From Litorimonas sp964425355 (GTDB lineage: Bacteria > Pseudomonadota > Alphaproteobacteria > Caulobacterales > Maricaulaceae): a stretch of DNA of 40,009 nt. Positions 32,410 through 40,009 of the stretch are shown piece after piece. The position numbers and the translations under genes are program-made. The stretch's first letter is position 1; each line of letters begins with the position of its first letter. The notes beneath the pieces are model-generated. The model had not been told where the DNA came from. It worked only from the letters and a program-made list of their open reading frames with translations, and ran no database searches. The stretch spans positions 1-40,009 of the forward strand of contig CAYRMO010000010.1 of the NCBI GenBank assembly GCA_964425355.1. The letters run 5' to 3'.

Positions 32410-33147
32410 ATGGCCTATGAAATAGATTTGAGCGGACAAACGGCTTTGATTGCGGGCGGGTCAAGTGGGATCGGATTGGGCATTGCCCACAAGTTAAAAG
32501 ACGCTGGTGCAGAGGTCATCATTACAGGAACCAAGTCAACTGTCTCTGAATATGACGATGGTGATGACCGGAGCGGATTACGCTATATTCAGCTCAACGC
32601 CGTCAATGATGATGAGGTTGTGTCGCTTGCAGATAAAATTCCTGCTTTAGATATATTTGTCTCAAGTATTGGCTCGGTTGCCTATTCTCGGAAGGAATAT
32701 GAAATCGATACGTTTAGGCGGATTATGGATATCAATTTGAACGGCGTGATGCATCTCTGTAACGCATTCCATCACAAACTCGCCCAATCCGAAAATGGAT
32801 CCGTGGTGTTGGTTGGATCTACATCAAGTTTTGTCGCCACACCGGGACAACCTGCCTATTCGGCCAGTAAAGGCGCACTTAGAACGCTGACAAAAACACT
32901 CGCCCAAGCTTGGGCCCGAGACGGTATTCGGGTGAATGGCCTCGCACCGGGATATGTGTCGACAAAACTCACGAAGATAAGCCGCGCCAATGAAAAAATT
33001 TACGAGGCATCGTTAAAACATATTCCCTTGCGCCGTTGGGGAGAGCCTGAAGAAATGGGAAATACGACCCTCTTCTTGGTATCACCCATGTCATCCTACG
33101 TCACAGGTCAGATGCTTCTCGCCGATGGCGGCATTACATTGATGTAA
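32410..33147 (+). CDS. Short-chain dehydrogenase/reductase, 245 aa
   Basis: Classical SDR: IAGGSSGIGLGIA for NAD(P), NVN-like MDINLNGVM, catalytic Ser in VLVGSTSSFVATPGQPAYSASKGAL with Tyr and Lys, then APGYVSTKLTK and SSYVTGQMLLADGGITLM. The NNAG motif is changed to VSSIGS. The residue after the second strand is Thr (ITGTKS), which leans to NADP. Placed 3 bases after the internally deleted ligase and 34 before a broken hydrolase, with a ribosome site in the GGGGAAGATAAAAC stretch. It is the one intact gene of this plus-strand operon. Substrate unknown, probably a hydroxy or keto acid derivative. Confidence 0.92.
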   Translation: MAYEIDLSGQTALIAGGSSGIGLGIAHKLKDAGAEVIITGTKSTVSEYDDGDDRSGLRYIQLNAVNDDEVVSLADKIPALDIFVSSIGSVAYSRKEYEIDTFRRIMDINLNGVMHLCNAFHHKLAQSENGSVVLVGSTSSFVATPGQPAYSASKGALRTLTKTLAQAWARDGIRVNGLAPGYVSTKLTKISRANEKIYEASLKHIPLRRWGEPEEMGNTTLFLVSPMSSYVTGQMLLADGGITLM

Positions 33148-33181
33148 AACTCGAAAAAAGAAAATATCCTCGGAGGAAAAT

Positions 33182-33736
33182 ATGCAAGTTGAATCCCACA
33201 TGAGAAATGAAATCTTTGCGCATCGATATAAAGGTGAAGACGCAAAATACGCGATTCTTATCTCCCATGGCCTTGGTGGGTTCGCTCGCCATTCCTGGCA
33301 GCGCACTTTTAGAGATGCACCCAGCAGTCGCCGCCTATCGCAGTGATGAGTTTAAAGCCATTATCGAACAACTCGGCAGAGGCGCGCGGCTTGATATTGC
33401 AGCTTGGTTCGACTTTGACAAAGACTATGGTTATGTCGGCGCTGCAGATCAGAAAAAATTAGACCCGTACAATACTTGGTCTTATGATTTGGAGTCTTGG
33501 GGTACACTCATGCAATATATCCCCCCGTAAAAATCGCAGACAATACCAAACCTATTTTTTATGCCGCAGGCTCAGAAGATGGTGTCTGTCCAGTTCAGAT
33601 GTTTGAAGCCATGGCTGCTAGCATGGGAGGTCCCGTTGAAACAAAAATCTATGAGGGGATTGGGCACCAACTTATGCTCTTTCACACGAAAGACTATTCA
33701 AAAGATGTCCACGCATTTTGCCTAGATAATATCTAG
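33182..33736 (+). pseudogene. Alpha/beta hydrolase, internally deleted and frameshifted
   Basis: A strong ribosome site (GGAGGAAAAT) precedes ATG 33182. Frame 1 gives MQVESHMRNEIFAHRYKGED, then AILISHGLGGF (oxyanion HG motif). The frame then changes and reads AIPGSALLEMHPAVAAYRSD and FDFDKDYGYVGAADQKKLDP, ending at TAA in a C6 run (33522-33527), and a third frame carries KIADNTKPIFYAAGSEDGVC, then the His region YEGIGHQLMLF. The part with the GxSxG nucleophile elbow is deleted. So at least one deletion with a frame change and one homopolymer shift have destroyed a serine hydrolase or lysophospholipase-like enzyme. Confidence 0.8.
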
Positions 33737-33768
33737 GCATTTTGGCCTCCGGTCTTCAAGGAAAAGCT

Positions 33769-34824
33769 TCAATCAACATTGATCATCACTTTGATGACCC
33801 CATCTTCGCGGGCATCAAAGAGACGATAAGCTTCAGCCCCATCGGACAATTTAAAGCGATGGGTGAAAATGCCCTCGCCTTTAATCCGGCCCGAATTAAC
33901 CAGAGGAATCAAGGCTGGCCACATCTCACCAACTGGGCAAATTCCGCCGCGAATTGTCAGGCTCAAATTGATCATTTTAAAAAGCGAAACGACAGCCTCT
34001 TTGCGCGGAAGACCTATACATGAAACGGTTCCTCCCAATCCAATTAGAGATAATATTGAGTCTGTCGCCTTAGGCGCCCCTGACGCCTCGAGCACAGATC
34101 CGACCATGGCTCCATTTGTAAGGTCGCGCACTCTACCTCGGAGGTCATCACCCGGTTCAAAACTTATAGCGCCGAGTTTTTCAGCGACCTCACGGCGTTT
34201 TAATACGGGGTCTACCGCAATCACACGAGACGCCCCAAATACAAATGCAAGTTCAATGGCCAATAATCCAATTGGCCCTAGGCCAATAATCGCAATCGCC
34301 CCGCCCGGCTTAAGACCTGAACGCATCAAGCCAAAATATGCGGTTGCCATAGCATCTGTTAGCAAAATGGCATGCTCGTCGGACAACGCCCCCTCTGTAT
34401 TCATCAGCGTGTAATCTGCATTGGGAACAAATGTGTATTCTGCTTGGCCACCTTCAAGTTCTGGCCCTATTCCAAAGGCCGTGGCTTTGCGGCATTTATT
34501 CGATTGGCCACTCAGACAAGACACACAAGATCCGCAACCTGCCCCACCTTGGGCTAAAACCTTGTCACCGACCTTTAATGTGTGCGTATGAGGTCCGACC
34601 TCGACCACTTCGCCGATAAATTCATGACCTGTACAAAAGCGATGCCCATCTGCGCTATAATCCGTTCGCCCGATCGTATCGCCATGATACATGTGCAAAT
34701 CAGACCCACAAATTGAGCACATAGACACTTTTACGATTGCGCCATTAGAGGTACTCATGATGGGATCATCATAAGTCTCATAGCGAATATCGCTGGGTCC
34801 ATTAAAAACGAGGGCTTTCATCAC
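33769..34824 (-). CDS. Zinc-dependent medium-chain dehydrogenase (MDR family), 351 aa
   Basis: Complete zinc ADH-type enzyme. Catalytic zinc ligands are in CSICGSDLHMYHGD and CTGHEFIGEV, the structural zinc loop is GCGSCVSCLSGQSNKC, the Rossmann loop is GLGPIGLLAIELA with VDPVLKR (Asp favours NAD). The tail HRFKLSDGAEAYRLFDAR is normal. It resembles sorbitol/threonine-dehydrogenase-like MDRs and is unlike the ADH domain of the 3498 protein. It is divergent from the fused kinase gene at 34884 and operator copy 6 lies between, so it may oxidise a hydroxy intermediate of the same pathway. Substrate unknown. Confidence 0.9.
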   Translation of the reverse strand: MMKALVFNGPSDIRYETYDDPIMSTSNGAIVKVSMCSICGSDLHMYHGDTIGRTDYSADGHRFCTGHEFIGEVVEVGPHTHTLKVGDKVLAQGGAGCGSCVSCLSGQSNKCRKATAFGIGPELEGGQAEYTFVPNADYTLMNTEGALSDEHAILLTDAMATAYFGLMRSGLKPGGAIAIIGLGPIGLLAIELAFVFGASRVIAVDPVLKRREVAEKLGAISFEPGDDLRGRVRDLTNGAMVGSVLEASGAPKATDSILSLIGLGGTVSCIGLPRKEAVVSLFKMINLSLTIRGGICPVGEMWPALIPLVNSGRIKGEGIFTHRFKLSDGAEAYRLFDAREDGVIKVMINVD

Positions 34825-34840
34825 CGTGTCATTGCAGATC

Positions 34841-34858
34841 GCTTTACACTTGTAAAGT
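34841..34858 (+). promoter_or_regulatory. TetR-type palindromic operator, copy 6 (divergent MDR / kinase promoters)
   Basis: GCTTTACACTTGTAAAGT keeps the outer arms CTTTAC and GTAAAG but has a changed centre (ACTT), so it is the weakest of the six. It lies in the 59-base space between two divergent genes. Confidence 0.55.
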
Positions 34859-34883
34859 TTGACGGTCTAAAGGATAAGAAAAT

Positions 34884-36278
34884 ATGGAATCTGATCTCTC
34901 CGAATTATGCCAAAAAGCTCTTGGCGGAAATGCAAGAATTTCCGACTTAAAACGTCTTACGGGCGGCGCAAGCGCAACAACTTGGTCTTTCGATTATAAC
35001 GGCGTTCCCCTAGTTCTTCGTCAAAAAGCCCCTGAGACGGAGGATAATGTGGATATGCCAGGCCTTGAGTCATCAAGCCTGAAAACAGAAGCAGAGCTTA
35101 TCACCAAAGCCGGAGAACATGGTGTCAAAGCCCCTAAAATATATGCCGTCACAGAGGCTGACAGCGCCCTAGGTGAATCCGTTTTAATGTCCCGCGTCCA
35201 CGGCGAAGCCTTACCCCAAATACTTTTCAAAGATACAAAATATGACAAAGCCTTATCGGGCTTAACTGTGGAATGCGCAGCAACCCTTGCGAAAATTCAC
35301 GACATACCGGTTGATAGCCTGACGTCAGATCTGGTGACACGAACGCCTTTAGAGACGCTTGATCTCATGAAGGCCCAATATAAATCCTTCGGTCAAGGTA
35401 GTCCCGTTCTTGCCAGCGCCCTTAGCTGGATGACCGAAAACTGCCTGCCGCCGACGCCCCCTGTCCTCGTACATGGGGACTTTCGCATGGGAAACCTTTT
35501 AATCGATGAAGCTGGCCTAAGCTCCGTGCTCGATTGGGAACTCACACATATAGGGGACCCTGTTTCTGACATTTCATTCTTTTGCGCACCGCCTTGGCGA
35601 TTTGGACGTTACGCTCAAGGCGCCGGAGGCATCGGATCAATCGACGATCTTGTCACGTCTTATGAAGCGGCTTCGGGCCGTAAAATCGATGCCTCTCGCC
35701 TTTTATGGTGGCGTATGCAGGCCTCAGTTAATTGGTGCCTCATGTGTATGATCATGGGCAATCTTTGGCGGTCAGGTATTGATCGCGAGCTTGAACGCAT
35801 TGTAATTGGCACGCGTGTATCTGAATCTGAAATCGACGTGCTCTTATTATTTGATGAGATTTATAAATTTGATGACAAATTTGACTTAGCGTATTTAAGC
35901 CCTCCAGAGATTGCCAATAAAGCTGAGACAAAACCGGATGAACTTGCCAGTGCACTCTCTGAATGGCTGACCGATGATATCATTCCAAATATGTCTGGAC
36001 GCGAGAGTTTTAAAGCTAGGGTCGCCAGAAATGCGATTGGAATGTTGCAACGAAGTAGTCGACTGAGTCCCGATTTTTCAGTGACACAGAACAAGCGGCT
36101 TGCAGGTCTAAACCTAAATGAAACAGAGCTTAGTCAGCACCTATTAAATGGAGATTTGAACCTTCAATCAGAAAAGGTTCGACGTCACATCAAGCAAACC
36201 ACGCTCGAGCAAATCGCTATAGATCAACCAAAATATTCAGGCTTTAAAGTGGCCCTATCAAATTGGAGTGCATCATGA
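34884..36278 (+). CDS. Fused LvaA-LvaB-like hydroxyacyl-CoA kinase (APH domain plus DUF6285-like domain), 464 aa
   Basis: Residues about 1-345 form an APH-type kinase: LTGGASATTWSFDY and VPLVLRQKAP (nucleotide region with strand Arg), VLVHGDFRMGNLLI (HGDxxxxN) and VLDWELTHIGDPVSDISF (metal Asp). Residues about 352-460 (SEWLTDDIIPNMSGRESFKA, RVARNAIGMLQRSS, LNGDLN, RRHIKQTTLEQIAIDQPKYS) match the small DUF6285 protein that is normally a separate gene after the kinase. In Pseudomonas LvaA and LvaB together phosphorylate 4-hydroxyacyl-CoA so that LvaC, an acyl-CoA dehydrogenase, can remove phosphate and move the hydroxyl to C3; animal ACAD10/11 do similar work. Here the dehydrogenase gene follows with ATGA overlap. 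The DUF6285 assignment is from memory of the pattern. Confidence 0.88.
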   Translation: MESDLSELCQKALGGNARISDLKRLTGGASATTWSFDYNGVPLVLRQKAPETEDNVDMPGLESSSLKTEAELITKAGEHGVKAPKIYAVTEADSALGESVLMSRVHGEALPQILFKDTKYDKALSGLTVECAATLAKIHDIPVDSLTSDLVTRTPLETLDLMKAQYKSFGQGSPVLASALSWMTENCLPPTPPVLVHGDFRMGNLLIDEAGLSSVLDWELTHIGDPVSDISFFCAPPWRFGRYAQGAGGIGSIDDLVTSYEAASGRKIDASRLLWWRMQASVNWCLMCMIMGNLWRSGIDRELERIVIGTRVSESEIDVLLLFDEIYKFDDKFDLAYLSPPEIANKAETKPDELASALSEWLTDDIIPNMSGRESFKARVARNAIGMLQRSSRLSPDFSVTQNKRLAGLNLNETELSQHLLNGDLNLQSEKVRRHIKQTTLEQIAIDQPKYSGFKVALSNWSAS

Positions 36279-37546
36279 TCTTTGAAATCCCACAAGACAT
36301 TGAAGACTACCTCGTCGAGCTTGATGACTTCATAGAGAAAGAGATTAAGCCTCTCGAACAAGCCAATGATAATATACGGTTTTTTGATCATCGCCGCGAA
36401 CATGCCCGCACGGATTGGGATAATCACGGATTACCGCGGGAAGAATGGGAAGAGTTGCTCGGTAAGGCCCGCGCTTTATCAGATGCGGCCGGACATTACC
36501 GCTACCAACTGCCTGAAGAATTTGGCGGCAAAAACGGCTCCAATCTTGGCATGGCGCGCATCCGCGAACATTTCGCCGCAAAAGGCCTAGGTCTCCATAA
36601 TGATTTGCAAAATGAGCATTCTATTGTCGGCAACCTTGTTCAACCCCTTATGCTTAGAGACTTTGGGACAGAGGCCCAAAAAGAAGCCTTTATTCGGCCT
36701 ATGTGTGAATCTAAGATGATGTGGGCTTTTGGCCTGACAGAAGCCGCACATGGCTCTGATGCGACACATATGGATACACATGCCGTTCCAGAAACCCGTG
36801 ACGGGGTAAAGGGCTGGAAAATTAATGGCGAGAAGATGTGGACGACCGGACTTCACATCGCCACCCATGTCATGGTCTTTGCACGTACGAAAGGCAAAGA
36901 CGGCGATGCACGCGGCATAACATGCTTCATTGTTCCAACAGATGCGCCCGGCTTTGAAATTGGCACCTATTGGTGGACCTTTAACATGCCAACAGATCAC
37001 CCAAGTTGCACATTGACAGATGTTTGGGTGCCAGAGACGGATATTCTTGGCGACCCAGATTTTGGCCTCGCCCCTGCCATGCATTTCGTCCATGAGAACC
37101 GAATTCGACAAGCCGCATCCTCACTTGGTGCCGCGCAATATTGCATTGATGAATCCGTGAAATATGCGCGAGAGCGAAAGCCTTTTGGCAAAGCTTTGGC
37201 CGTCAATCAGGGCATTCAATTCCCCTTAGTTGAACTCGCAACCGAAGCCGAAATGCTACGTCTGCTCATTTATAAAACGGCAGCTCAGATGGACGGAATG
37301 CCCAAGGTAGACGTCGCAAAAAAATTATCTGATAAAGTCTCAATGTGTAATTACCGCGCCAACCGTCTCGTTTGCAAAGCCGCGGACCAAGCCATGCAGG
37401 TTCATGGTGGCATGGGGTATTCACGGCATAAACCGTTTGAACATATCTACCGTCACCACAGGCGTTACCGGATCACAGAGGGGTCAGAAGAAATTCAAAT
37501 GCGCAAAATTGGTGGGTTCTTATTTGGATTTTTGGGTCGGGGTTAG
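36275..37546 (+). CDS. Acyl-CoA dehydrogenase, ACAD11/LvaC-like, 423 aa
   Basis: ACAD with a long N-terminal helical region (MIFEIPQDIEDYLVELDDFI), flavin motif WAFGLTEAAHGSDATHMDTH, INGEKMWTTGLHIATHV, RKPFGKALAVNQGIQFP, MQVHGGMGYSRHKPFEH and a C-terminal RYRITEGSEEIQMRKIG, whose Glu pair stands at the catalytic-base site. The TEAAHGSDATHM form and about 420-residue length are those of dehydrogenases paired with APH kinases. I chose ATG 36275, which overlaps the kinase stop (ATGA, GGAG seven bases before), over an upstream TTG at 36263. Translational coupling supports joint action with the kinase at 34884. Substrate chain not known. Confidence 0.92.
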   Translation: MIFEIPQDIEDYLVELDDFIEKEIKPLEQANDNIRFFDHRREHARTDWDNHGLPREEWEELLGKARALSDAAGHYRYQLPEEFGGKNGSNLGMARIREHFAAKGLGLHNDLQNEHSIVGNLVQPLMLRDFGTEAQKEAFIRPMCESKMMWAFGLTEAAHGSDATHMDTHAVPETRDGVKGWKINGEKMWTTGLHIATHVMVFARTKGKDGDARGITCFIVPTDAPGFEIGTYWWTFNMPTDHPSCTLTDVWVPETDILGDPDFGLAPAMHFVHENRIRQAASSLGAAQYCIDESVKYARERKPFGKALAVNQGIQFPLVELATEAEMLRLLIYKTAAQMDGMPKVDVAKKLSDKVSMCNYRANRLVCKAADQAMQVHGGMGYSRHKPFEHIYRHHRRYRITEGSEEIQMRKIGGFLFGFLGRG

Positions 37547-37571
37547 AGACAGATTTGACTTTGGTTTAAGT

Positions 37572-38351
37572 TTACCTTGAATATTGCCCGTCATCAACCT
37601 TGATGACGGTTCCAGTCACCGCGTCTGATGCAGGTGAACAAAGGAAAAGCAAGGTACTATCAAGTTGCGCGGGATCACAAATGCGCTTTCGAGGCGTGCC
37701 CGCTGCTGGGTCCCCACCTATTCGCTCAAACATTCCATCAGTCATCTCGGAGACAAACATGCCTGGGGCAATCGCATTTACATTGATATTGAAGCGCGCC
37801 CATTCAACGGCCAAAGCTTCTGCCATTCTTGCGATCCCTGCTTTAGTAACAGCGTAAAGTGCTGCACCGTTGCCATCATAATTATAGGCCGCCATAGACG
37901 CGATATTAATCACCCTTCCTGGCATTTTTTGTTTGATAAGGCGCTTCGCAACATCAGCCGCAAGGATAAAGGGCCCGCGTAAATTGACGGATATCACGCT
38001 ATCAATCAATTCAATCGACATGCGTGTCGCAAGTTGTGCGTCAGGCATTCCAGCATTATTCACAAGAATAGAAACAGGCCCCAACGCGTCTTCTATATTA
38101 TCAACCATGCCAATAATTGCGGCTGCGTCTTTCATGTCGACAGGGGCAATAAAAGCTGTACCGCCGTCTTTTTCTATGACTGATTTCAGTTCTTTTAACC
38201 GCCCAACGCGGCGACCAGAAATCGCAACCTTCGCGCCTTGCGATGCAAGGACCTGAGCAAATCGCCAGCCCAAACCAGATGTCGCGCCCGTTACAAGCGC
38301 AACGTGGCCTGATAAGTCAGTTGAGGCATTGGGCAGAGGGAAATCAGTCAT
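37572..38351 (-). CDS. Short-chain dehydrogenase/reductase, 259 aa
   Basis: Classical SDR with TGATSGLGWRFAQ, SGRRVGRLKEL (Arg pair after the second strand favours NADP), NNAGMPDAQ, NIASMAAYNYDGNGAALYAV and TK (Ser, Tyr, Lys), then APGMFVSEMTDGM and a C-terminal GTVIKVDDGQYSR. It is convergent with the acyl-CoA dehydrogenase at 36275. In lva-type loci an SDR reduces the 4-keto acyl-CoA to the 4-hydroxy form, and this gene or the MDR at 33769 could do that or the reverse. Assignment beyond SDR is inference. Confidence 0.92.
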   Translation of the reverse strand: MTDFPLPNASTDLSGHVALVTGATSGLGWRFAQVLASQGAKVAISGRRVGRLKELKSVIEKDGGTAFIAPVDMKDAAAIIGMVDNIEDALGPVSILVNNAGMPDAQLATRMSIELIDSVISVNLRGPFILAADVAKRLIKQKMPGRVINIASMAAYNYDGNGAALYAVTKAGIARMAEALAVEWARFNINVNAIAPGMFVSEMTDGMFERIGGDPAAGTPRKRICDPAQLDSTLLFLCSPASDAVTGTVIKVDDGQYSR

Positions 38352-38462
38352 AGAGATTATATGTCATTTATCTGGCTTTTGAGCAATCAATTAAAGCCAA
38401 ATTTATGTAGAATTACCGTATCAAGGCATTGCCAAAAGTGACTTAAATGGTCATGAAACTGA

Positions 38463-39170
38463 ATGGCTACAATTTACCTTTTTAGACATGGACAAGCGTC
38501 GTTTGGCGCGGAAAACTATGACAAGCTCTCACCTCTCGGCGAACGCCAGGCAAGCGTTTTAGGAGAATACCTTGCCGGTGCTGGCATCAAACTGGATGTC
38601 GCCTATTCCGGCGGATTAGAACGGCAGAAAAATACATGCCGACTAGCTTTAGAAGGACAAGGAAAAAGCGTCTTCCATCATATTGATGAGCGCTTCGACG
38701 AAGTTCGCAATGACGAGCATATTGAGAAAATTTTGCCAGAACTTGTTAAATCCGATCCCCGCCTAGCGACGCTCATGAAGGATGCCATGCAGAACAGTAA
38801 AAACTATCAAAAGGTAATAGATGCAGTCTTCAATTATTGGGTGTCCCCAAAGTGTAAGACACCTGGTATTCAGACATGGGCAGAATATTCCGGGGGAACC
38901 AAAGCGGCGATAGAAGAGCTTATGGAAAAAGAAGGCCGGGGTAAAACGATTGGCGTTTTTTCTTCGGGTGGCACTATCGCAACCATAGCGACGCAGGTCT
39001 TAGGATTAGATGGATCATTCGCTTATAAATTCTATGAACCAATCATCAATTGTTCAATCACGCAGCTTTTCTATAACGGCAATAAAATCTCGATCTCTAA
39101 CTTCAATGATTACTCCTATCTTCAAAAGACCGGAGCGATTACGGGTGAGAATTTGGTGACCTACCGTTAG
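38463..39170 (+). CDS. Histidine phosphatase (PGAM) family protein lacking the second catalytic His, 235 aa
   Basis: The N-terminus TIYLFRHGQASFGAENYDKL has the RHG phosphohistidine motif and is followed by SPLGERQASVLGEYL and the Arg-containing SGGLERQKNTCRLALE. ERFDEVRNDEHIE sits where the acid residue normally is. The segment that in most members reads VxSHGG is GVFSSGGTIATIATQVLG, with Ser in place of His, so phosphatase chemistry may be altered or lost. I recall the same TSGG/SSGG form in relatives near kinase-ACAD gene sets. Placed near a hydroxyacyl-CoA kinase, a phospho-ester-related role is attractive but unproven. Its stop overlaps that of the next, convergent gene by 4 bases. Confidence 0.87.
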   Translation: MATIYLFRHGQASFGAENYDKLSPLGERQASVLGEYLAGAGIKLDVAYSGGLERQKNTCRLALEGQGKSVFHHIDERFDEVRNDEHIEKILPELVKSDPRLATLMKDAMQNSKNYQKVIDAVFNYWVSPKCKTPGIQTWAEYSGGTKAAIEELMEKEGRGKTIGVFSSGGTIATIATQVLGLDGSFAYKFYEPIINCSITQLFYNGNKISISNFNDYSYLQKTGAITGENLVTYR

Positions 39171-39835
39171 AACATTGCGGCCAGAGTTTTACTCAAATAT
39201 TGCAACGTATCTTCCCGGATTTCACGTTTGTTGAAACCATATTGCTCCATGGGCAATTGCATCAACCCTTGAGCCGCCGCGACAGCACTCTCTTGGAGAA
39301 TTTCAGGCGCGACCAAATGATCTAGAAATCCTGCCTCAACACCTGTCTTTGGGTTGCAAAATTGGGATTGGAGCGCGGCTGGCTTCATGTAAGATTTTGT
39401 CAATTCCGCCTTCAAAATTGAGATTAGATATGGCGAAAATGCCATACCGCCCGCTGTTTCCGGTAGACCAATTTTATAGTCACCTTCCGCGCCAATCCGG
39501 GTATCAGACACTAACAAGATAAAAGCCCCAAGCCCGAGCGCATGTCCATTACAGGCCGCAATAACAGGTTGCGGATGCTTATAAATTTCATAGAGCAATT
39601 TCATGCCCGTATGGACCATTTTGTCTTTAGCCTCTTCGGGACCACTAATCGTTTTGAGATCAAACCCTGCGCTAAATTTATTGCCTGTTGCCCGAATAAT
39701 AACCGCTTTGGCATTCGCTTCAGCTTGCTTTAAACCTTCAAGCGCGCCTTTTGAAGTCTCAAAATCGAAGACATTTGCTTTTCCATCGTCGATTTCGATG
39801 AAAGCTATATCATCTTCCATGCTAAAATTAATCAT
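39167..39835 (-). CDS. Short crotonase-family protein, 222 aa
   Basis: Crotonase fold of less than usual length: MINFSMEDDIAFIEIDDGKA with NVFDF, GNKFSAGFDLKTI (first oxyanion segment), CNGHALGLGAFILLVSDTRI (second) and GLPETAGGMAFSPY. The first hydratase Glu is replaced (GLGAF), while a Glu remains in LPET. The family contains many enoyl-CoA hydratases/isomerases of unknown substrate. It starts 6 bases after the stop of the NTF2-like gene, so the two form a minus-strand operon. Confidence 0.87.
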   Translation of the reverse strand: MINFSMEDDIAFIEIDDGKANVFDFETSKGALEGLKQAEANAKAVIIRATGNKFSAGFDLKTISGPEEAKDKMVHTGMKLLYEIYKHPQPVIAACNGHALGLGAFILLVSDTRIGAEGDYKIGLPETAGGMAFSPYLISILKAELTKSYMKPAALQSQFCNPKTGVEAGFLDHLVAPEILQESAVAAAQGLMQLPMEQYGFNKREIREDTLQYLSKTLAAMF

Positions 39836-39841
39836 ATGAAC

Positions 39842-40009
39842 TCAGCTTTTAGATTTCATTTTTGCGAGCATTTTGCCCATATCTTCATGGACTTTTTGAA
39901 TGGCTTTTAACGGGCGAACCATAACTTTAAATTCAATTATTTTTCCGTGTTCATCCCACCGAATAATATCGACGCCATTAATTTGAACACCATCCATTTC
40001 GCCGGTAAA
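39842..40009 (-). CDS. NTF2/SnoaL-like protein, C-terminal part only (start outside window)
   Basis: The last 55 codons are present: FTGEMDGVQINGVDIIRWDE, HGKIIEFKVMVRPLKAIQKV, HEDMGKMLAKMKSKS then TGA. The pattern G-x-VDIIRWDExGKIxEFxVMVRP is the final two strands and helix of nuclear transport factor 2-like small proteins, a fold that holds isomerases, hydrolases and binding proteins. The gene continues beyond the right edge. Co-transcribed with the crotonase at 39167. Confidence 0.75.
   Translation of the reverse strand, partial: FTGEMDGVQINGVDIIRWDEHGKIIEFKVMVRPLKAIQKVHEDMGKMLAKMKSKS

Noticed and set aside
3178..33527. All frameshifts being sequencing errors, because several lie in mononucleotide runs (T7, G4, C6).
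   Set aside because: This may hold for single shifts, but the sulfatase, ligase and hydrolase have also lost hundreds of bases, and other genes exist only as stubs, so real decay is needed. Individual shifts remain open to doubt.

Overview
The window looks like a chromosomal segment from an aerobic alphaproteobacterium of moderate GC content, most likely a marine or aquatic lineage. The evidence is the mix of gene families: lipid-type acyl-CoA synthetases, acyl-CoA dehydrogenases, crotonases, a type II PQQ alcohol dehydrogenase, sulfatase and TonB-receptor remnants, and REP-like hairpins of alphaproteobacterial style. I cannot name the genus from sequence reading alone. There are no rRNA, tRNA, CRISPR, phage or intact insertion-sequence genes that I can see.

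Layout. 1-3.3 kb: the 3' part of a lipoprotein-type quinohemoprotein alcohol dehydrogenase and a broken arylsulfatase. 3.5-8.5 kb: a 1533-residue protein in which a complete carboxylic acid reductase (adenylation, carrier and reductase domains) is fused to a complete zinc alcohol dehydrogenase, followed by a DoxX-like membrane gene with an early stop. 8.7-16.7 kb: acyl-CoA synthetases, acyl-CoA dehydrogenases (one a tandem double-domain protein) and a crotonase. 16.9-19.1 kb: an SDR, crotonase and nitroreductase operon divergent from a TetR regulator. 20-23.7 kb: an alpha-methylacyl-CoA racemase, crotonase, thiolase and small-protein operon. 24-26.5 kb: a second acyl-CoA synthetase with a PhyH-type dioxygenase pseudogene. 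26.7-33.7 kb: a GntR-controlled module (APH-type kinase, VOC protein, GntR regulator, broken Fe-alcohol dehydrogenase, internally deleted acyl-CoA synthetase, SDR, broken hydrolase). 33.8-40 kb: an MDR dehydrogenase divergent from a fused LvaA/LvaB-like kinase with its acyl-CoA dehydrogenase, then an SDR, a histidine-phosphatase-family protein, a short crotonase and an NTF2-like protein running off the edge.

How it works together. The content fits activation and beta-oxidation of branched (2-methyl) or polycyclic/isoprenoid carboxylic acids. CoA ligases activate, the racemase sets the 2-methyl stereocentre, dehydrogenases, crotonases, an HSD10-like SDR and a thiolase shorten the chain, and an LvaABC/ACAD11-like kinase-dehydrogenase pair could deal with 4-hydroxyacyl-CoAs. 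The CAR-ADH fusion runs the other way, from acid to alcohol.

Regulation can be read directly. Six copies of an 18-bp palindrome close to ACTTTACGGTCGTAAAGT lie only in front of these acyl-CoA genes, including between the TetR gene and its divergent operon, so a local TetR regulon is likely. Two exact copies of ATTGTCATACAAT, a perfect FadR-type GntR half-site pair, mark the GntR module.

A second theme is gene decay. Besides frameshifts (three of them in mononucleotide runs) and in-frame TAA codons, the intergenic regions hold stubs of otherwise deleted genes: a crotonase N-terminus, a sulfatase C-terminus, a TonB-receptor C-terminus and an azoreductase N-terminus. Several broken genes also lack their middle. 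That pattern points to real deletional decay rather than only sequencing error.
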